Numbered from the stretch's first letter, positions 18,501 to 27,047 are shown. The stretch: 64,000 nt of DNA from Desulfopila aestuarii DSM 18488 (GCA_945863875.1 CAMBBS010000006.1:86568-150567); one strand, 5' to 3'. Numbers and translations are program-made. Notes: generated by a model not told the origin, from the sequence alone.

Positions 18501-19273
18501 CCCAGGACAAAAGAGTCGCCGAGAAAATGAACAGGCAAGGCAACCTGTATCTATATACGCTGCAATTTGGCAACCAATACAAGGCGTTGAAGAAGCTGTG
18601 CACCACCGCATTCTCCGGCCCCTCCTCCATCTGGCTGATGAACATCGGCCAGACCCGCAAGGAGGTGATCTCCAGACTGCTTGATTGTATTCTCACCTCA
18701 CTTTTTGGCCCAATCCCCGGAGAGATCGTCTCCGAAGGAGTATTTTTAAAAAATGTTGAGGACATCGAGGCCCGTGGCTTCTATGCGGCCGGTCAGGACA
18801 TCTGCCATGGGCTGCTGGCTCTTGTGCGCAAGAGAAGAACCGCGCTCGATACTATTACCAAAATCTTCGCCCAGGATGCCAGGCTGCGCTTTTCCAGCCG
18901 GAAGGAGGCGGATTTCCACGCCCATCTCGAGGATATCTTTCCGGTAGATCTGCTCCTTGACACAGAGCCGCTGGATGGAAAAAACATTGACCGGCAACTG
19001 CAAAGTCTTCTTGTACGCCTGGAGAGGTTCCATGCAAATCCTGCCAAAGACGGCCAGAAATCGGCGCAGCTCCAGCCGTATCTGGAGAAACTGCATCAAA
19101 TGATGGATAAAAAGGAAGAACTTCCGGCAGAAGCAGTCGAACAACTGCTGTGCTTTCGGGATCTGGTCAATGAATACAGGATTTCCCTGTTCTCACCGGA
19201 AATTAAAACCCGTGCACCGGTGTCCCCGAAAAAGCTTGATCAGCAATGGAGCGGAACACTGGCGCGGTGTTAA
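15521..19273 (+). CDS. hrpA: ATP-dependent RNA helicase HrpA
   Basis: A 1250-residue DEAH-box helicase. Walker A is GDTGSGKTTQ at about residue 32, motif II is DEAHERS near 129, SATID is motif III, and motif VI is DQRKGRCGRVAPG near 327. Helicase-associated and OB-type domains follow, and the long C-terminal half matches the HrpA-specific region (DUF3418). E. coli HrpA (1300 residues) resolves stalled or collided ribosomes and processes mRNA. The ATG at 15521 lacks a strong Shine-Dalgarno, but the protein starts close to the usual position before the P-loop. It is divergent from galU across 106 bp. Confidence 0.96.
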   Translation: MNYFYPENLPIIDNKSTIIEAIINNQVVVIAGDTGSGKTTQLPKMCLEALPGNNLLIGCTQPRRIAASTVAARVAEELGAAGGMVGYKIRFHDYTTPATKIKFMTDGVLLAETRQDRLLSRYGVIIIDEAHERSLNIDFLLGYIKQLLHRRNDLKVIITSATIDTAAFATHFNGAPIITVSGRTYPVTVRYNPAEEDVSGEKDGELEHCVQTVCDLFQREAKGDILVFLPTERDIRDCCRLLEGKISQAVILPIFGRLPTGDQRRIFQNFSQVKIVVATNVAETSVTVPGIRYVVDSGLARISTYNVRAKTTSLPVSRISRASCDQRKGRCGRVAPGICIRLYSEEDFLDRPEYTLPELKRSNLAEVILQMISLDLGDPEKFPFLDPPYKNAIREGYRLLRELGAIDGKMQLTARGRIMADLPIDPCIARIIIEAKENNCLREIKIISAALAIQDPRIRPADYEKEADAAHREFGHPHSDFMVLLNIWHQYHDVENSTKSWSKLKKYCTAHFLSFQRMREWFDLHTQLTRILDRREGFVDNAADASYEQIHKSFLAGFLRNLAIKKQGRLYQGTHNKELMIFPGSHQFTTGGQWLVAASFLETTRLYALTVATIESDWIEAVAEHLCKYSWSNAHWQKKTGQVVADEKASLFGLIIASGRKVNYGKRNKNNIGEARDIFIQAALVAGQLNGSYHFLDHNLALIQKWQDAEEKLRVRSLVADELTLHAFYAERIPLDVYDQTTFNRFLRKKRSKSFLLMQDDDVLLRRLEEKELVDYPPTFSLGSMQLRLEYHFAPGSERDGVTFRLPFDFAATVAADSFEWLVPGLLQEKLTFLLKALPKGIRKNLVPISETVNRLLDDMDFGAGSFYSALETSILKMFKMLIRRSDWSDNPPLHLQPRFLLFDAAGQELCAGRNLQELLARQSGNEPSAPGQSLRGAEKEVVRRWEGSSHTTWNFSGLPDTVPIYTPQGEVAGLLYPVLIAHPEGGCVTLTFAQDKRVAEKMNRQGNLYLYTLQFGNQYKALKKLCTTAFSGPSSIWLMNIGQTRKEVISRLLDCILTSLFGPIPGEIVSEGVFLKNVEDIEARGFYAAGQDICHGLLALVRKRRTALDTITKIFAQDARLRFSSRKEADFHAHLEDIFPVDLLLDTEPLDGKNIDRQLQSLLVRLERFHANPAKDGQKSAQLQPYLEKLHQMMDKKEELPAEAVEQLLCFRDLVNEYRISLFSPEIKTRAPVSPKKLDQQWSGTLARC

Positions 19274-19281
19274 AGGGCGGT

Positions 19282-19419
19282 ATGAATAAAGTTACCATCG
19301 GCGTGCTGCTCTGTCTCTCTTCCCTTATCTTGATGCACGGCAATAATGCGGTCATCGGCATCATCGCTTTTGTCGTGGGCATCGTGCTCATGCACGGAGG
19401 GAATCGGCCCCATAAATAG
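19282..19419 (+). CDS. 45-residue hydrophobic membrane peptide
   Basis: A short reading frame 8 bp after hrpA, with a purine-rich AAAGGG five bases before its ATG. The peptide has two hydrophobic stretches (about residues 4-18 and 23-37), each ending in LMHG, and a short basic tail (NRPHK), so it looks like a two-helix hairpin or tandem-duplicated membrane peptide. It belongs to no family I recognise. The position right behind hrpA suggests co-transcription. It could be a chance frame, but the spacing, ribosome-binding site and internal repeat argue for a real small protein. Confidence 0.55.
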   Translation: MNKVTIGVLLCLSSLILMHGNNAVIGIIAFVVGIVLMHGGNRPHK

Positions 19420-19427
19420 CCATCTTG

Positions 19428-21425
19428 CTACATATGCAAAACTGCATCGGTTATATGTTTAAGACTGTCCATGGAAAACGGTTTAGGGATGGTGGTAACA
19501 AATCCATAGTCGCGGTAGTTTGACATTATAGGATCAAGAATACTGCCGCTCATGGCGATAATTTTTAATGCGGGATCAATCCCATGCAGGGTCCGGCAGG
19601 TTTCCACGGCCGATTCACCATTTTTAGCGGAAAGATCAAGAATAACCAGGGGCTTTGGCAAAAGAGGATCTGCGATAAATTGCTGCAGCTCGCCAATCGC
19701 CTCGGCGCGATCACTCGCAACCCTGACCGAGAAGCCAAGATACCGGAGCATTATTTGGCCTATTTCTCCCATCTGTTTCTCCGGCTCGACCAGCAGGACG
19801 CAGCGATTTTCTGCCGGATGCGCCCCATCCAGCGGATATTCCGTCATCTCTTCCAGCAGAGCAGGAAGGTACAAAGAAACCGTGGTGCCTTCATTTAGCT
19901 CTGAGCTGACGACAACATATCCACCGTGGTTGCGGAGAATCGCATAGACGACCGTCAAGCCCAGCCCCATGCCCTTCAGGGCTCCCCTTTCTTTTGTCGA
20001 GTAATACGGATCAAAGATCCTAAAGAGCTGTTCCGGATCAATGCCTCGGCCTTGATCGCATATGTCTATGCGGCCATATGTTCCAGCAGGCACGTATTGC
20101 CCAGACATCAACTGAGGCGAGGTGAATTCATTTTCGCCGATAATCACGGCAAGCCCCTGGCCTAAAGACGCTTCGAGAGCATTCTGCAACACATTGACAA
20201 TCGCCTGGGACAGCTCTTCAGGGTCGGCGTGAATAAAACACGCATTACCGAGAGCCTTTATCCGGCAGGACTCATTTTTCCCGTGAAAAAATTGATCGAG
20301 TGTCTTCTGTACCAGGTGCTCGAGGTGAACTTTTTCCCTGCTGACTATACCAAAATTTGAAAAGCACGAGATCTGCCGAGTGAGATCAACAGCCACGAGT
20401 GCGGCCTTTTTCGCCTGATGCAACAGATTTTTTCGTTCTTCACTGCCCTGCTGTTCGCCATGCGTTAACACAATATCGAGATTACCGCATATCACCGTTA
20501 ACAGGTTATTGAAATCGTGGGAAAATCCACCGGCCATACAGCTCATGGCATCCATTTTCTTAACCAGCCTCAGCGCATTGTCCAATTCTTTATGGTGTTT
20601 TTCTGCCTTGTATTGTCTTGAAATATCACGCAGAATGCAAAGTCCAAAAATGGAACCGGTTTTAGCGATCGGGATGAAAGAAGCGGTGACTGTCCTGTCA
20701 GCGAAAAATAGCGGAGCATCCTCGAAGATAGCATATTTGCTCATGCCGAGCCCCATGAGCTGCTGTGTAGTCCATTGCTGCACTGCTTTGCTGAATTGCC
20801 CCCAGTCTACCGACTCGAACAGAGGCCGGCCAACCAGCATCTCCTCTCGGCAGGAGAGTATCTTCAGGGCGGCAGCATTTGCCGATACCACCTTGCCCTG
20901 ATGATTCAGCTCAAGTATCCCGTCTTCAAGATTGGCCAGTATATCAAAGAAATGACGCTGTTCCAGTAAAAGTTCGCCGGTTAATTCAGACGGCTGGAGC
21001 CCTTGCGGGATTCGCGCCGCTTTGCTGGCCCGGTTGATTATACTGGAGTTTCGTGCACTGTATGACTGGAGCGCCCCGCGGACGTGTTGCCTGATCTCCT
21101 GGAGATTTCCTTTGGCAATGCAGACATCGCAGGGTACCTCCCGAAGAATCCTTTGACGATCTTCGACAATAATCGCCGAGAGAATGACAATGAAAACATT
21201 TTCATGTTTTTTCGTGTGACGAAGAATTCTGCATAACTGTTCTCCGCTGACCATGGGCATGATAAGATCGGTAAAAACAATATCCGGACAAAAATCATCG
21301 ACGCTCTCTAGAGCTTCAAGTCCGGTTCCGGCAGTGTGCACGGTACACCCTTCCTGCATGAGAATCGCAGAAACTGCTCGCAGCAGCACCGGATTATTGT
21401 CGACCACAAGAACTTTTATGACCAT
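19428..21425 (-). CDS. Hybrid sensor histidine kinase (REC-PAS-HisKA-HATPase-REC)
   Basis: A 665-residue soluble kinase with no membrane segments. An N-terminal receiver (phospho-acceptor region IVFTDLIMP near residue 55) is followed by a PAS domain (about 160-270), a HisKA dimerisation domain with phosphohistidine in GGFSHDFNNLLT (near 307), a HATPase (N box NVLQNALEAS, then DQGRGID and GMGLGLTV) and a C-terminal receiver (about 545-665; VILDLSAK). The ribosome-binding site AAGGTGAG precedes the ATG. It is the last gene of the kdsB/CofD-like/receiver operon, 37 bp after the stand-alone receiver, which is its likely partner. The signal sensed is unknown. Confidence 0.93.
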   Translation of the reverse strand: MVIKVLVVDNNPVLLRAVSAILMQEGCTVHTAGTGLEALESVDDFCPDIVFTDLIMPMVSGEQLCRILRHTKKHENVFIVILSAIIVEDRQRILREVPCDVCIAKGNLQEIRQHVRGALQSYSARNSSIINRASKAARIPQGLQPSELTGELLLEQRHFFDILANLEDGILELNHQGKVVSANAAALKILSCREEMLVGRPLFESVDWGQFSKAVQQWTTQQLMGLGMSKYAIFEDAPLFFADRTVTASFIPIAKTGSIFGLCILRDISRQYKAEKHHKELDNALRLVKKMDAMSCMAGGFSHDFNNLLTVICGNLDIVLTHGEQQGSEERKNLLHQAKKAALVAVDLTRQISCFSNFGIVSREKVHLEHLVQKTLDQFFHGKNESCRIKALGNACFIHADPEELSQAIVNVLQNALEASLGQGLAVIIGENEFTSPQLMSGQYVPAGTYGRIDICDQGRGIDPEQLFRIFDPYYSTKERGALKGMGLGLTVVYAILRNHGGYVVVSSELNEGTTVSLYLPALLEEMTEYPLDGAHPAENRCVLLVEPEKQMGEIGQIMLRYLGFSVRVASDRAEAIGELQQFIADPLLPKPLVILDLSAKNGESAVETCRTLHGIDPALKIIAMSGSILDPIMSNYRDYGFVTTIPKPFSMDSLKHITDAVLHM

Positions 21426-21462
21426 TGACTCACCTTGTCAGAGGGGGGAAAGGGAGGAAAAT

Positions 21463-21840
21463 TTATCCTGCACCACAAATTCGTTCCCACTCCGTTATTG
21501 TCTCAAGAAGCAATGTCATATCGAGAGGCTTCGTGAACACTCGCCAAGCTCCAAGTTGTTCGGCCACCGCCAGGTAGGAATCCGCACCTATCTTGCCGCC
21601 GCCGGAAATAGCAATAATGCCGATTTCGGGGAAATTATTTCTGAATTGCGTGATTGTCTCAATTCCCTCCTGCACCGGCATAATGAGGTCGCAGATCAAT
21701 AAATCGACGGGTGTTCTTTGCTGGACCTCAACTCCTTTTTGGCCATTCTCGGCCTCATACACTTCGTGTCCTGCTCTTTCCAGCCATATACGGAATAGAT
21801 CACGGATCCGGTGTTCGTCATCTACAATAAGAATTTTCAT
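21463..21840 (-). CDS. Single-domain response regulator (receiver only)
   Basis: A 125-residue CheY-like receiver without an output domain. Acidic DDE is at residues 7-9, the phospho-acceptor aspartate is in LLICDLIMP near residue 53, a serine sits in AISGGG near 84, and the conserved lysine is in FTKPLD near 104. The ATG at 21840 gives a canonical start at MKILIVDD with GGA eight bases upstream; starts at 21864 or 21867 would add 8-9 residues. It lies between the CofD-like gene and the hybrid kinase on the same strand and probably relays phosphate to or from that kinase. Confidence 0.9.
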   Translation of the reverse strand: MKILIVDDEHRIRDLFRIWLERAGHEVYEAENGQKGVEVQQRTPVDLLICDLIMPVQEGIETITQFRNNFPEIGIIAISGGGKIGADSYLAVAEQLGAWRVFTKPLDMTLLLETITEWERICGAG

Positions 21841-21885
21841 CTTTTTTTCCACATTGGTGGTCATCAACTACCGTTGATAATTTTT

Positions 21886-24162
21886 TCACCTGAAAACAAT
21901 GTCTTTGAAAAAGGCAATCATTTTTCGTCGTCTGTCTGCCATTCTCAATTGCTCCGGAATAAGATCCGTCTGCTTAATTTTCATTACCGACATTTTGTAC
22001 TCAATATGGCTGGCAAAGCGATTGTCAATATACCATGCATACATGAGTCCCATCAATAAGCCTGGCGGCGTAAATGCCTCATCATTATTGACCAAGCGGG
22101 TGTAATGGTTTTCATCGCTGGTTGGACACATCCGTGCCAGGGAAAGAAAGGTAGCCAACTGCTCTTGACTCAAAAAACAGTCCCTCTCTTTTCTTGGTCT
22201 GAGAAAAAGATGATACACCCTGCCCAGATGAATCCGGTCTACTTCCACTTTTTTCATCATTTTTTTCTCGGCATAATTGCCAAGCAGCGACTCTCCCAGG
22301 GCGATCATCAATGCCACTTCAAGTTTTTCTCTGATGAAAATCTGATCTGCTCTTATTTTAATGCACCTGTCTTCAGGGTCAAAAAAAGAGAAGACATTGT
22401 CCCATTGCTGGTCTCGGTGCCAATGTTCCCGGCTGATACAGTGGAGTCCAGAAAAATATTCAAGGTGACGGAGGGGAATAATCGGGTGATCCAGCAGTAT
22501 ATCGCCGAGAGTCGATTTGAACTCTTCTGCTCTCCGGTTTTCTCCCCCGATAAAAGAAATTTCCAGGGCATTCAATCGTGCCATAATGCCGATGTGCCTC
22601 TGAAAGGGTTGACTGTGGCCGCCCTGCGGAGGTTGGCAGGTTGTCGGCGACGCTTCTGCCTGACATGCTGATTCGTGCAAGGTCTCGCTAAAACAGCTCC
22701 GGCCATTGTACAGGCCTTTAATGGCCAGGGCGAGGGTATCAGGATCATGCTGAATGACTCCTCTTTCAGCCAGGGCGTCCAGGGAATATACGCCGCATTC
22801 CACGGGAATATAATTCTGTTCGGCGAGTTGCTCCCTGTCTAAAAAAATCGGGATTTTCCCTTCCACCGCATACCGCTGCAGGACTGAAGCGGGTATATCC
22901 TTGAGAGATATGCACAGGACCTCGTTGAAAAGTCCCTTCGTGCCACCGGGAATGTTTTTTTCATAGGCTCGTATCATGTCGGAGACATGAAATTTTCTCT
23001 GCGGATCGGCAATAGACAGATCGGTTTCACCGGACTGCACCCAAAGATTTGAAACGAGTACCTTTAACGCCTTCCGGTTATGCCTGACGGCATCTGCCAG
23101 GCCGGGAACCTTGAAAACCGGAATAATGGAAGAATACAGGCTGCCGGGGGCGAGAATGACAATGTCCGCCTCGTGAATATCCTGGAGCACCTCTTCATAA
23201 ACACGCACGGTATCACAGTAATCGACCTCGACACTTTCGACGGGAAAACCCCTTCGCGCCTCACTGAGTTTATGCTCGCCGGTGCTTTCCACACCATTCG
23301 TATAGAGCACCCGAAGTTGAGCCGGTGTCGAGGTACAGGGCAGCACGGCCCTCTCGCCTGCACCGATGGCCTGGGCAATCCCGTTCAGGCCGCTGAAAAT
23401 AGCCTTGTGCAGCAGTTTTTGCTTGCCGGCCAGATCGACATTGGAAATTCCCTGATCAATTTCCCGATAAATGGCGGCGGCCAAAAGGAGATTGCCAAGA
23501 CAATGGGAGCGTTTCAAGGTGGGGCGCAGTCTCCGGTCACTGAAAAGATAGTTGAAAAGAGATTTCAGGAATTGTTCAAATGGCCGCGGAAGCTGGCTGA
23601 GGTGTGCTTCAATGTTCAGAAAATCAGGTCGATTTCTTTCGAGGGGACCAATAAAGCGCCAGTTGAAGACCGCAGACAGAACCGCGGCCACCGCCCTCGC
23701 TTCCATGGCGTCAATTGTGTACCTTTTCTGCAGGTTGGCCAGTTGAATAGAAGACAATAAAACGTGACGCATGTCACCGATGGCAACTATCGGCAAATCT
23801 TTCAATAACTCTCCGGTTGATCCACCGTTATCGGTGATGCAGACGATGGAACGTGTCAGTGGGAAAATTTCTTTCAGGCCGACAAATGGCTTTTGCGTCC
23901 AGCTTGAAAGCCTGGAATCCCCCCCGATAATATTCGACAGCCCCGTTCCCCCGCCGAAGACCGCCACCTTGACGTTTTCGACACTTGCGGCCAGCAGCTC
24001 CCGACGAAAGGATTGCAGATGGGCTTTGGCGGCGGAATGTGCCCCGGCCGGGACCCCCCGCAGCACAAGATCCAAAATTTTTTCACGCAGGTCGTGTTGG
24101 GGAAGCAGGTCAAGGGGAGAAAGCCGAACTTCGCGGATGTCCTGCAGCTTCTCTGTTATCAA
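21886..24162 (-). CDS. CofD/YvcK-like protein with a large unknown C-terminal region
   Basis: A 758-residue protein. Residues about 60-470 match the CofD-like/YvcK (UPF0052) fold: FGGGTGLSNI near 69, ITDNGGSTGELL near 109, IGDMRHVLL, and APGSLYSSIIPV near 355. YvcK proteins bind UDP-sugars and control cell-wall and carbon metabolism; CofD transfers phospholactyl groups in F420 synthesis. This protein is about twice the size of either, and its last 280 residues match nothing I recognise. The TTG start has GAGG six bases upstream. It follows kdsB by 72 bp and precedes a receiver gene. F420 synthesis is unlikely, because no other cof genes are present. Confidence 0.8.
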   Translation of the reverse strand: MITEKLQDIREVRLSPLDLLPQHDLREKILDLVLRGVPAGAHSAAKAHLQSFRRELLAASVENVKVAVFGGGTGLSNIIGGDSRLSSWTQKPFVGLKEIFPLTRSIVCITDNGGSTGELLKDLPIVAIGDMRHVLLSSIQLANLQKRYTIDAMEARAVAAVLSAVFNWRFIGPLERNRPDFLNIEAHLSQLPRPFEQFLKSLFNYLFSDRRLRPTLKRSHCLGNLLLAAAIYREIDQGISNVDLAGKQKLLHKAIFSGLNGIAQAIGAGERAVLPCTSTPAQLRVLYTNGVESTGEHKLSEARRGFPVESVEVDYCDTVRVYEEVLQDIHEADIVILAPGSLYSSIIPVFKVPGLADAVRHNRKALKVLVSNLWVQSGETDLSIADPQRKFHVSDMIRAYEKNIPGGTKGLFNEVLCISLKDIPASVLQRYAVEGKIPIFLDREQLAEQNYIPVECGVYSLDALAERGVIQHDPDTLALAIKGLYNGRSCFSETLHESACQAEASPTTCQPPQGGHSQPFQRHIGIMARLNALEISFIGGENRRAEEFKSTLGDILLDHPIIPLRHLEYFSGLHCISREHWHRDQQWDNVFSFFDPEDRCIKIRADQIFIREKLEVALMIALGESLLGNYAEKKMMKKVEVDRIHLGRVYHLFLRPRKERDCFLSQEQLATFLSLARMCPTSDENHYTRLVNNDEAFTPPGLLMGLMYAWYIDNRFASHIEYKMSVMKIKQTDLIPEQLRMADRRRKMIAFFKDIVFR

Positions 24163-24234
24163 CCCAAACCTCGTCTTGGTAGATTCACTTAACGTATCTC
24201 TATAGTTGGATTCTTTTGTTAAAGAGTCAACGCA

Positions 24235-24996
24235 TTATGCTTCATCAAGGAGATATTCTTCTACCCGGAGCAGGTCTTCCGGGGTATCGACCTCGATTGA
24301 ATCATGCTCCGTTACCGTCACTTTTATTTTATAACCATATTCCAGTGCCCGCAATTGTTCGAGTTTTTCAAATCGTTCCCATTCCCCTTCCGGCAGGGCG
24401 ACAAAAGAGAGGAGGAAGCCTTTGCGATAGGCATAAAATCCAAGATGTTTATAGTAGGTCGGTTTGGCTGTGTCGTCTGGATTGCGTTGAAAAGGAATGG
24501 GGGAACGGGAAAAATAGAGGGCATAATTGTTTCTGTCAAAGACCGTTTTTACATGATTTGGATCATGTATCTCCTCGGGTCGTATAATTTTATAAATAAG
24601 GGTCGACATCGGCAGAGTCAGGTCATCAAGCAAGGGTTGCGCCACCTGTTCGACCACCTCGGCAGGAAACAGCGGCTGATCGCCCTGGATGTTAACCACT
24701 ACGTCATGTTCAGAAATTCCCAGAAGTTCCGCCGCCTCAGCGAGCCTGTCGGAACCGGAAACATGATTGTCTCTCGTCATCACGTATTCTCCGCCAAAGT
24801 CTTCGACACATCGGGCGATACGCGAATCATCTGTTGCGACAACGACGCGGGAGAGCATTTTTACCCCGCGCGCTCGTTCGACGACGTGCTGGATCATCGG
24901 TTTCCCGGCAATCATGGCCAGCGGTTTGCCCCGAAAGCGGTTTGATTCGTAACGGGCAGGGATGATAGCTATAACTTCAGGTTTTTTGTTTGGCAT
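24235..24996 (-). CDS. kdsB: 3-deoxy-manno-octulosonate cytidylyltransferase
   Basis: A 253-residue enzyme that activates Kdo as CMP-Kdo for lipopolysaccharide inner core. The CTP-binding motif PARYESNRFRGKPL is near the N-terminus, followed by VVVATDDSRI, NIQGDQPLF near 103, and the C-terminal EHDSIEVDTPEDL. The frame stays open upstream to 25170, which would add 58 residues, but the KdsB fold begins at the methionine at 24996, so that start is chosen. It heads a leftward operon with the CofD-like protein and two-component genes, and confirms a Gram-negative envelope. Confidence 0.95.
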   Translation of the reverse strand: MPNKKPEVIAIIPARYESNRFRGKPLAMIAGKPMIQHVVERARGVKMLSRVVVATDDSRIARCVEDFGGEYVMTRDNHVSGSDRLAEAAELLGISEHDVVVNIQGDQPLFPAEVVEQVAQPLLDDLTLPMSTLIYKIIRPEEIHDPNHVKTVFDRNNYALYFSRSPIPFQRNPDDTAKPTYYKHLGFYAYRKGFLLSFVALPEGEWERFEKLEQLRALEYGYKIKVTVTEHDSIEVDTPEDLLRVEEYLLDEA

Positions 24997-25081
24997 GGTA
25001 TACTTGATGGTTTTTGAGAAGAAGTTGGCAACCGAAGCAGAATCCATCTGTTCCTTATTTAAATCAGCGAGTGCAAAGCTC

Positions 25082-25873
25082 ATGCTTGAACGCAGTTCAA
25101 TATCTGTTTCATCTACAACACATTCACCGACAATTCTACCAAAAGTGGTCGAGCTGGCAGCAAAACTCAATCTCCCCTGCAGTTCTTCCCTTGCTCATCG
25201 ATCAACCGAGTTTGTTCTGGCATATACCCAGGCAGGCCTGCAGCTGCTGCACATGCCTCTTGGTGCGCAGAAGTACGTCTGTCTGCTCTTTGTTGATTTC
25301 GTGCACGGAAAAAACGGCTACAGATTGGCGCAAAATTACACCAGTAAACAACCAATCGCCCGGGCAGTGGGGATTAAACCTGGGTTTCGACCGACAATCC
25401 TCGATGGGACGGCGGGACTTGGCGCTGATGCCTTTGTACTGGCAAGTCTTGCGAGCAGAGTTACCATGTGCGAACGTTCGCCAATCATCGGCGCACTGCT
25501 CGAAGACGGTCTCAGCCGGGCGGCAAGAGAAGAAAAGACTGCCGGTATCGTCGAACGGTTAGAGCTGGTGCAGCAGGACACCCAGGAGTACCTGCAAAAT
25601 AACACCGCCACCTTTCACACTATTTTTCTCGATCCGATGTATCCCCATCGAAATCAATCGTCGCTCAACAAACAGGCCCTGCGAGTCATTCGTTCCCTGG
25701 TCGGAGGTGACCCGGACAGTGCAGCACTCCTTGAAATCGCACGGGAAAGCGCAGAAAACCGGGTCGTTGTCAAAAGGCCACGCAAAGCACCCTTACTCTC
25801 CGAGGTCCGGCCATCCCACGTTATCTTAATGAAAAACAGCCGCTTTGACATATACTTAACGTTTAAATCGTAG
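25082..25873 (+). CDS. rsmJ: 16S rRNA (guanine1516-N2)-methyltransferase RsmJ
   Basis: A SAM-dependent methyltransferase of the RsmJ/YhiQ family, 263 residues from the chosen ATG (E. coli RsmJ has 250). Diagnostic blocks are LFVDFVHG, AVGIKPG, ILDGTAGLGADAFVLAS (SAM-binding motif I), CERSPIIGALLEDGL, LDPMYPHR (catalytic DPMYP) and VVVKRP. The reading frame is open back to 24962, but residues before 25082 have no family counterpart. With the shorter starts, rsmJ and kdsB diverge across 85 bp; with the longest they would overlap head to head. Confidence 0.93.
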   Translation: MLERSSISVSSTTHSPTILPKVVELAAKLNLPCSSSLAHRSTEFVLAYTQAGLQLLHMPLGAQKYVCLLFVDFVHGKNGYRLAQNYTSKQPIARAVGIKPGFRPTILDGTAGLGADAFVLASLASRVTMCERSPIIGALLEDGLSRAAREEKTAGIVERLELVQQDTQEYLQNNTATFHTIFLDPMYPHRNQSSLNKQALRVIRSLVGGDPDSAALLEIARESAENRVVVKRPRKAPLLSEVRPSHVILMKNSRFDIYLTFKS

Positions 25874-25883
25874 CAGCTTGCAG

Positions 25884-26348
25884 TCACTTATGATACTGCT
25901 CACCGGCCTTAATGGTATACGCCCGGTACAGTTGTTCTACAAGCAGCAGCCGGGCCATATCATGCGTAAAGGTCATTTTTGACAGTGACACCAGCAGGTC
26001 GGCCGCCGCCAGAACTTCCGCCGCATGACCATCCGGCCCGCCAATCAGGTAGCTGACCTGTTTGATACCCTGCATTTCCCATTCGTCGATCTTTCTCGAA
26101 AAGGCTTCGGAAGTAAACTGGTTGCCTTGTGCATCAAGAACGACGATTGTCGCTCCCGAGGGAACCGCCTGGAGTAACAGTTTGCCCTGTTCGGCCGCCG
26201 TCAGGAGTTTACCCCGCCCTCTGCCTTTTTCCTTTAAAACGGTAATGGTAAAGGAGGTGTAATGCTGCAGCCGGGAACCGTATTCCCCCACCCCTTCTTC
26301 AATAAATCGATCCTTTATTTTTCCCAGAAAGAGCAGCTGGTGTTTCAT
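25884..26348 (-). CDS. rlmH: 23S rRNA (pseudouridine1915-N3)-methyltransferase RlmH
   Basis: A 154-residue SPOUT-class methyltransferase that modifies pseudouridine 1915 in helix 69 of 23S rRNA. The length matches the family (about 155). LDAQGNQFTSEAFS, IGGPDGH (the SAM-binding knot) and the C-terminal LSKMTFTHDMARLLLVEQLY are diagnostic. The ATG at 26348 is chosen because the family begins there; an open frame continues upstream for 46 codons of low-complexity sequence. It converges with rsmJ, ten bases between stops, so two rRNA methyltransferase genes are neighbours. Confidence 0.95.
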   Translation of the reverse strand: MKHQLLFLGKIKDRFIEEGVGEYGSRLQHYTSFTITVLKEKGRGRGKLLTAAEQGKLLLQAVPSGATIVVLDAQGNQFTSEAFSRKIDEWEMQGIKQVSYLIGGPDGHAAEVLAAADLLVSLSKMTFTHDMARLLLVEQLYRAYTIKAGEQYHK

Positions 26349-26487
26349 TGGCAGTTCCGTCGGTGGGCGCGGCAACGGCCAACCGCGATAATCGTCACGG
26401 GAGCCGGTGATTTTGTTATTTCCCCCAGAGGAGGAATGGCAGGCTGCCGACGCTTGATAAAAAACAGCAGAAAGTCTAACCCGCACA

Positions 26488-26886
26488 TCAGCATTTTATA
26501 ACGGACACATCCATCAGTTTGCGCAGAATTTGACAGAATTTGTCGTAACCGACATCTTTTTTTATGCCTGGGCAGGAATCAGCAATGGTATGAAAATTAT
26601 TTTCATCCGACAGGATAGATGGATGGAGCGGCCACTCTGCACAGCGCCATGGTCTGCCGTTATGGACCGTACAACCATCCTCATAAAAAACGCAATGACC
26701 ATCCGGAGTCTTCATTTGCACCGTCCGCCCGGTCAGGCGCCAATATTTTTCCTTAACATCGTCTTGCGGCATATTCAGCGCTGCAACCATTCGCGCCTGG
26801 TCGTTCGCATCCAGCGAAACCGTGGTTTCGCCATGACAACAGTAACCGCATCGTGTACAGCTGAATATCTGGGAGACTAAGGTCAT
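26488..26886 (-). CDS. YkgJ-family cysteine-cluster protein
   Basis: A 132-residue protein of the CxxCxxCC (YkgJ/UPF0153) family. The N-terminal cluster CTRCGYCC is near residue 10, with later conserved C (CVFYEDGC), RPWRCAEWP and SCPGI. The arrangement suggests a bound Zn or Fe-S centre. The function of the family is not established; some members sit near Fe-S or redox genes. It is on the same strand as rlmH, 139 bp upstream, and may share a transcript. Confidence 0.85.
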   Translation of the reverse strand: MTLVSQIFSCTRCGYCCHGETTVSLDANDQARMVAALNMPQDDVKEKYWRLTGRTVQMKTPDGHCVFYEDGCTVHNGRPWRCAEWPLHPSILSDENNFHTIADSCPGIKKDVGYDKFCQILRKLMDVSVIKC

Positions 26887-27047
26887 TACCTACCTGTTTT
26901 ATGAACTGTAATGAGAAAATCTGAAGAGAAAACCTCCGGCACCATACATCTCTTCGGCCTGGGTTTCACGCAAAAGCCGCGCTGACCACCCAAAAACAGT
27001 TGGACGGGCGATCGATCAGCTGAAAAGAGCCGACACATCAAGTGAAG

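Noticed and set aside
21886..24162. Coenzyme F420 synthesis from the CofD-like protein
   Set aside because: The YvcK-type glycine motifs and lack of cofC, cofE, cofG or cofH nearby argue against a true CofD.
24962..25082. N-terminal extension of RsmJ
   Set aside because: The 40 extra codons have no counterpart in RsmJ proteins and overlap the 5' end of kdsB.
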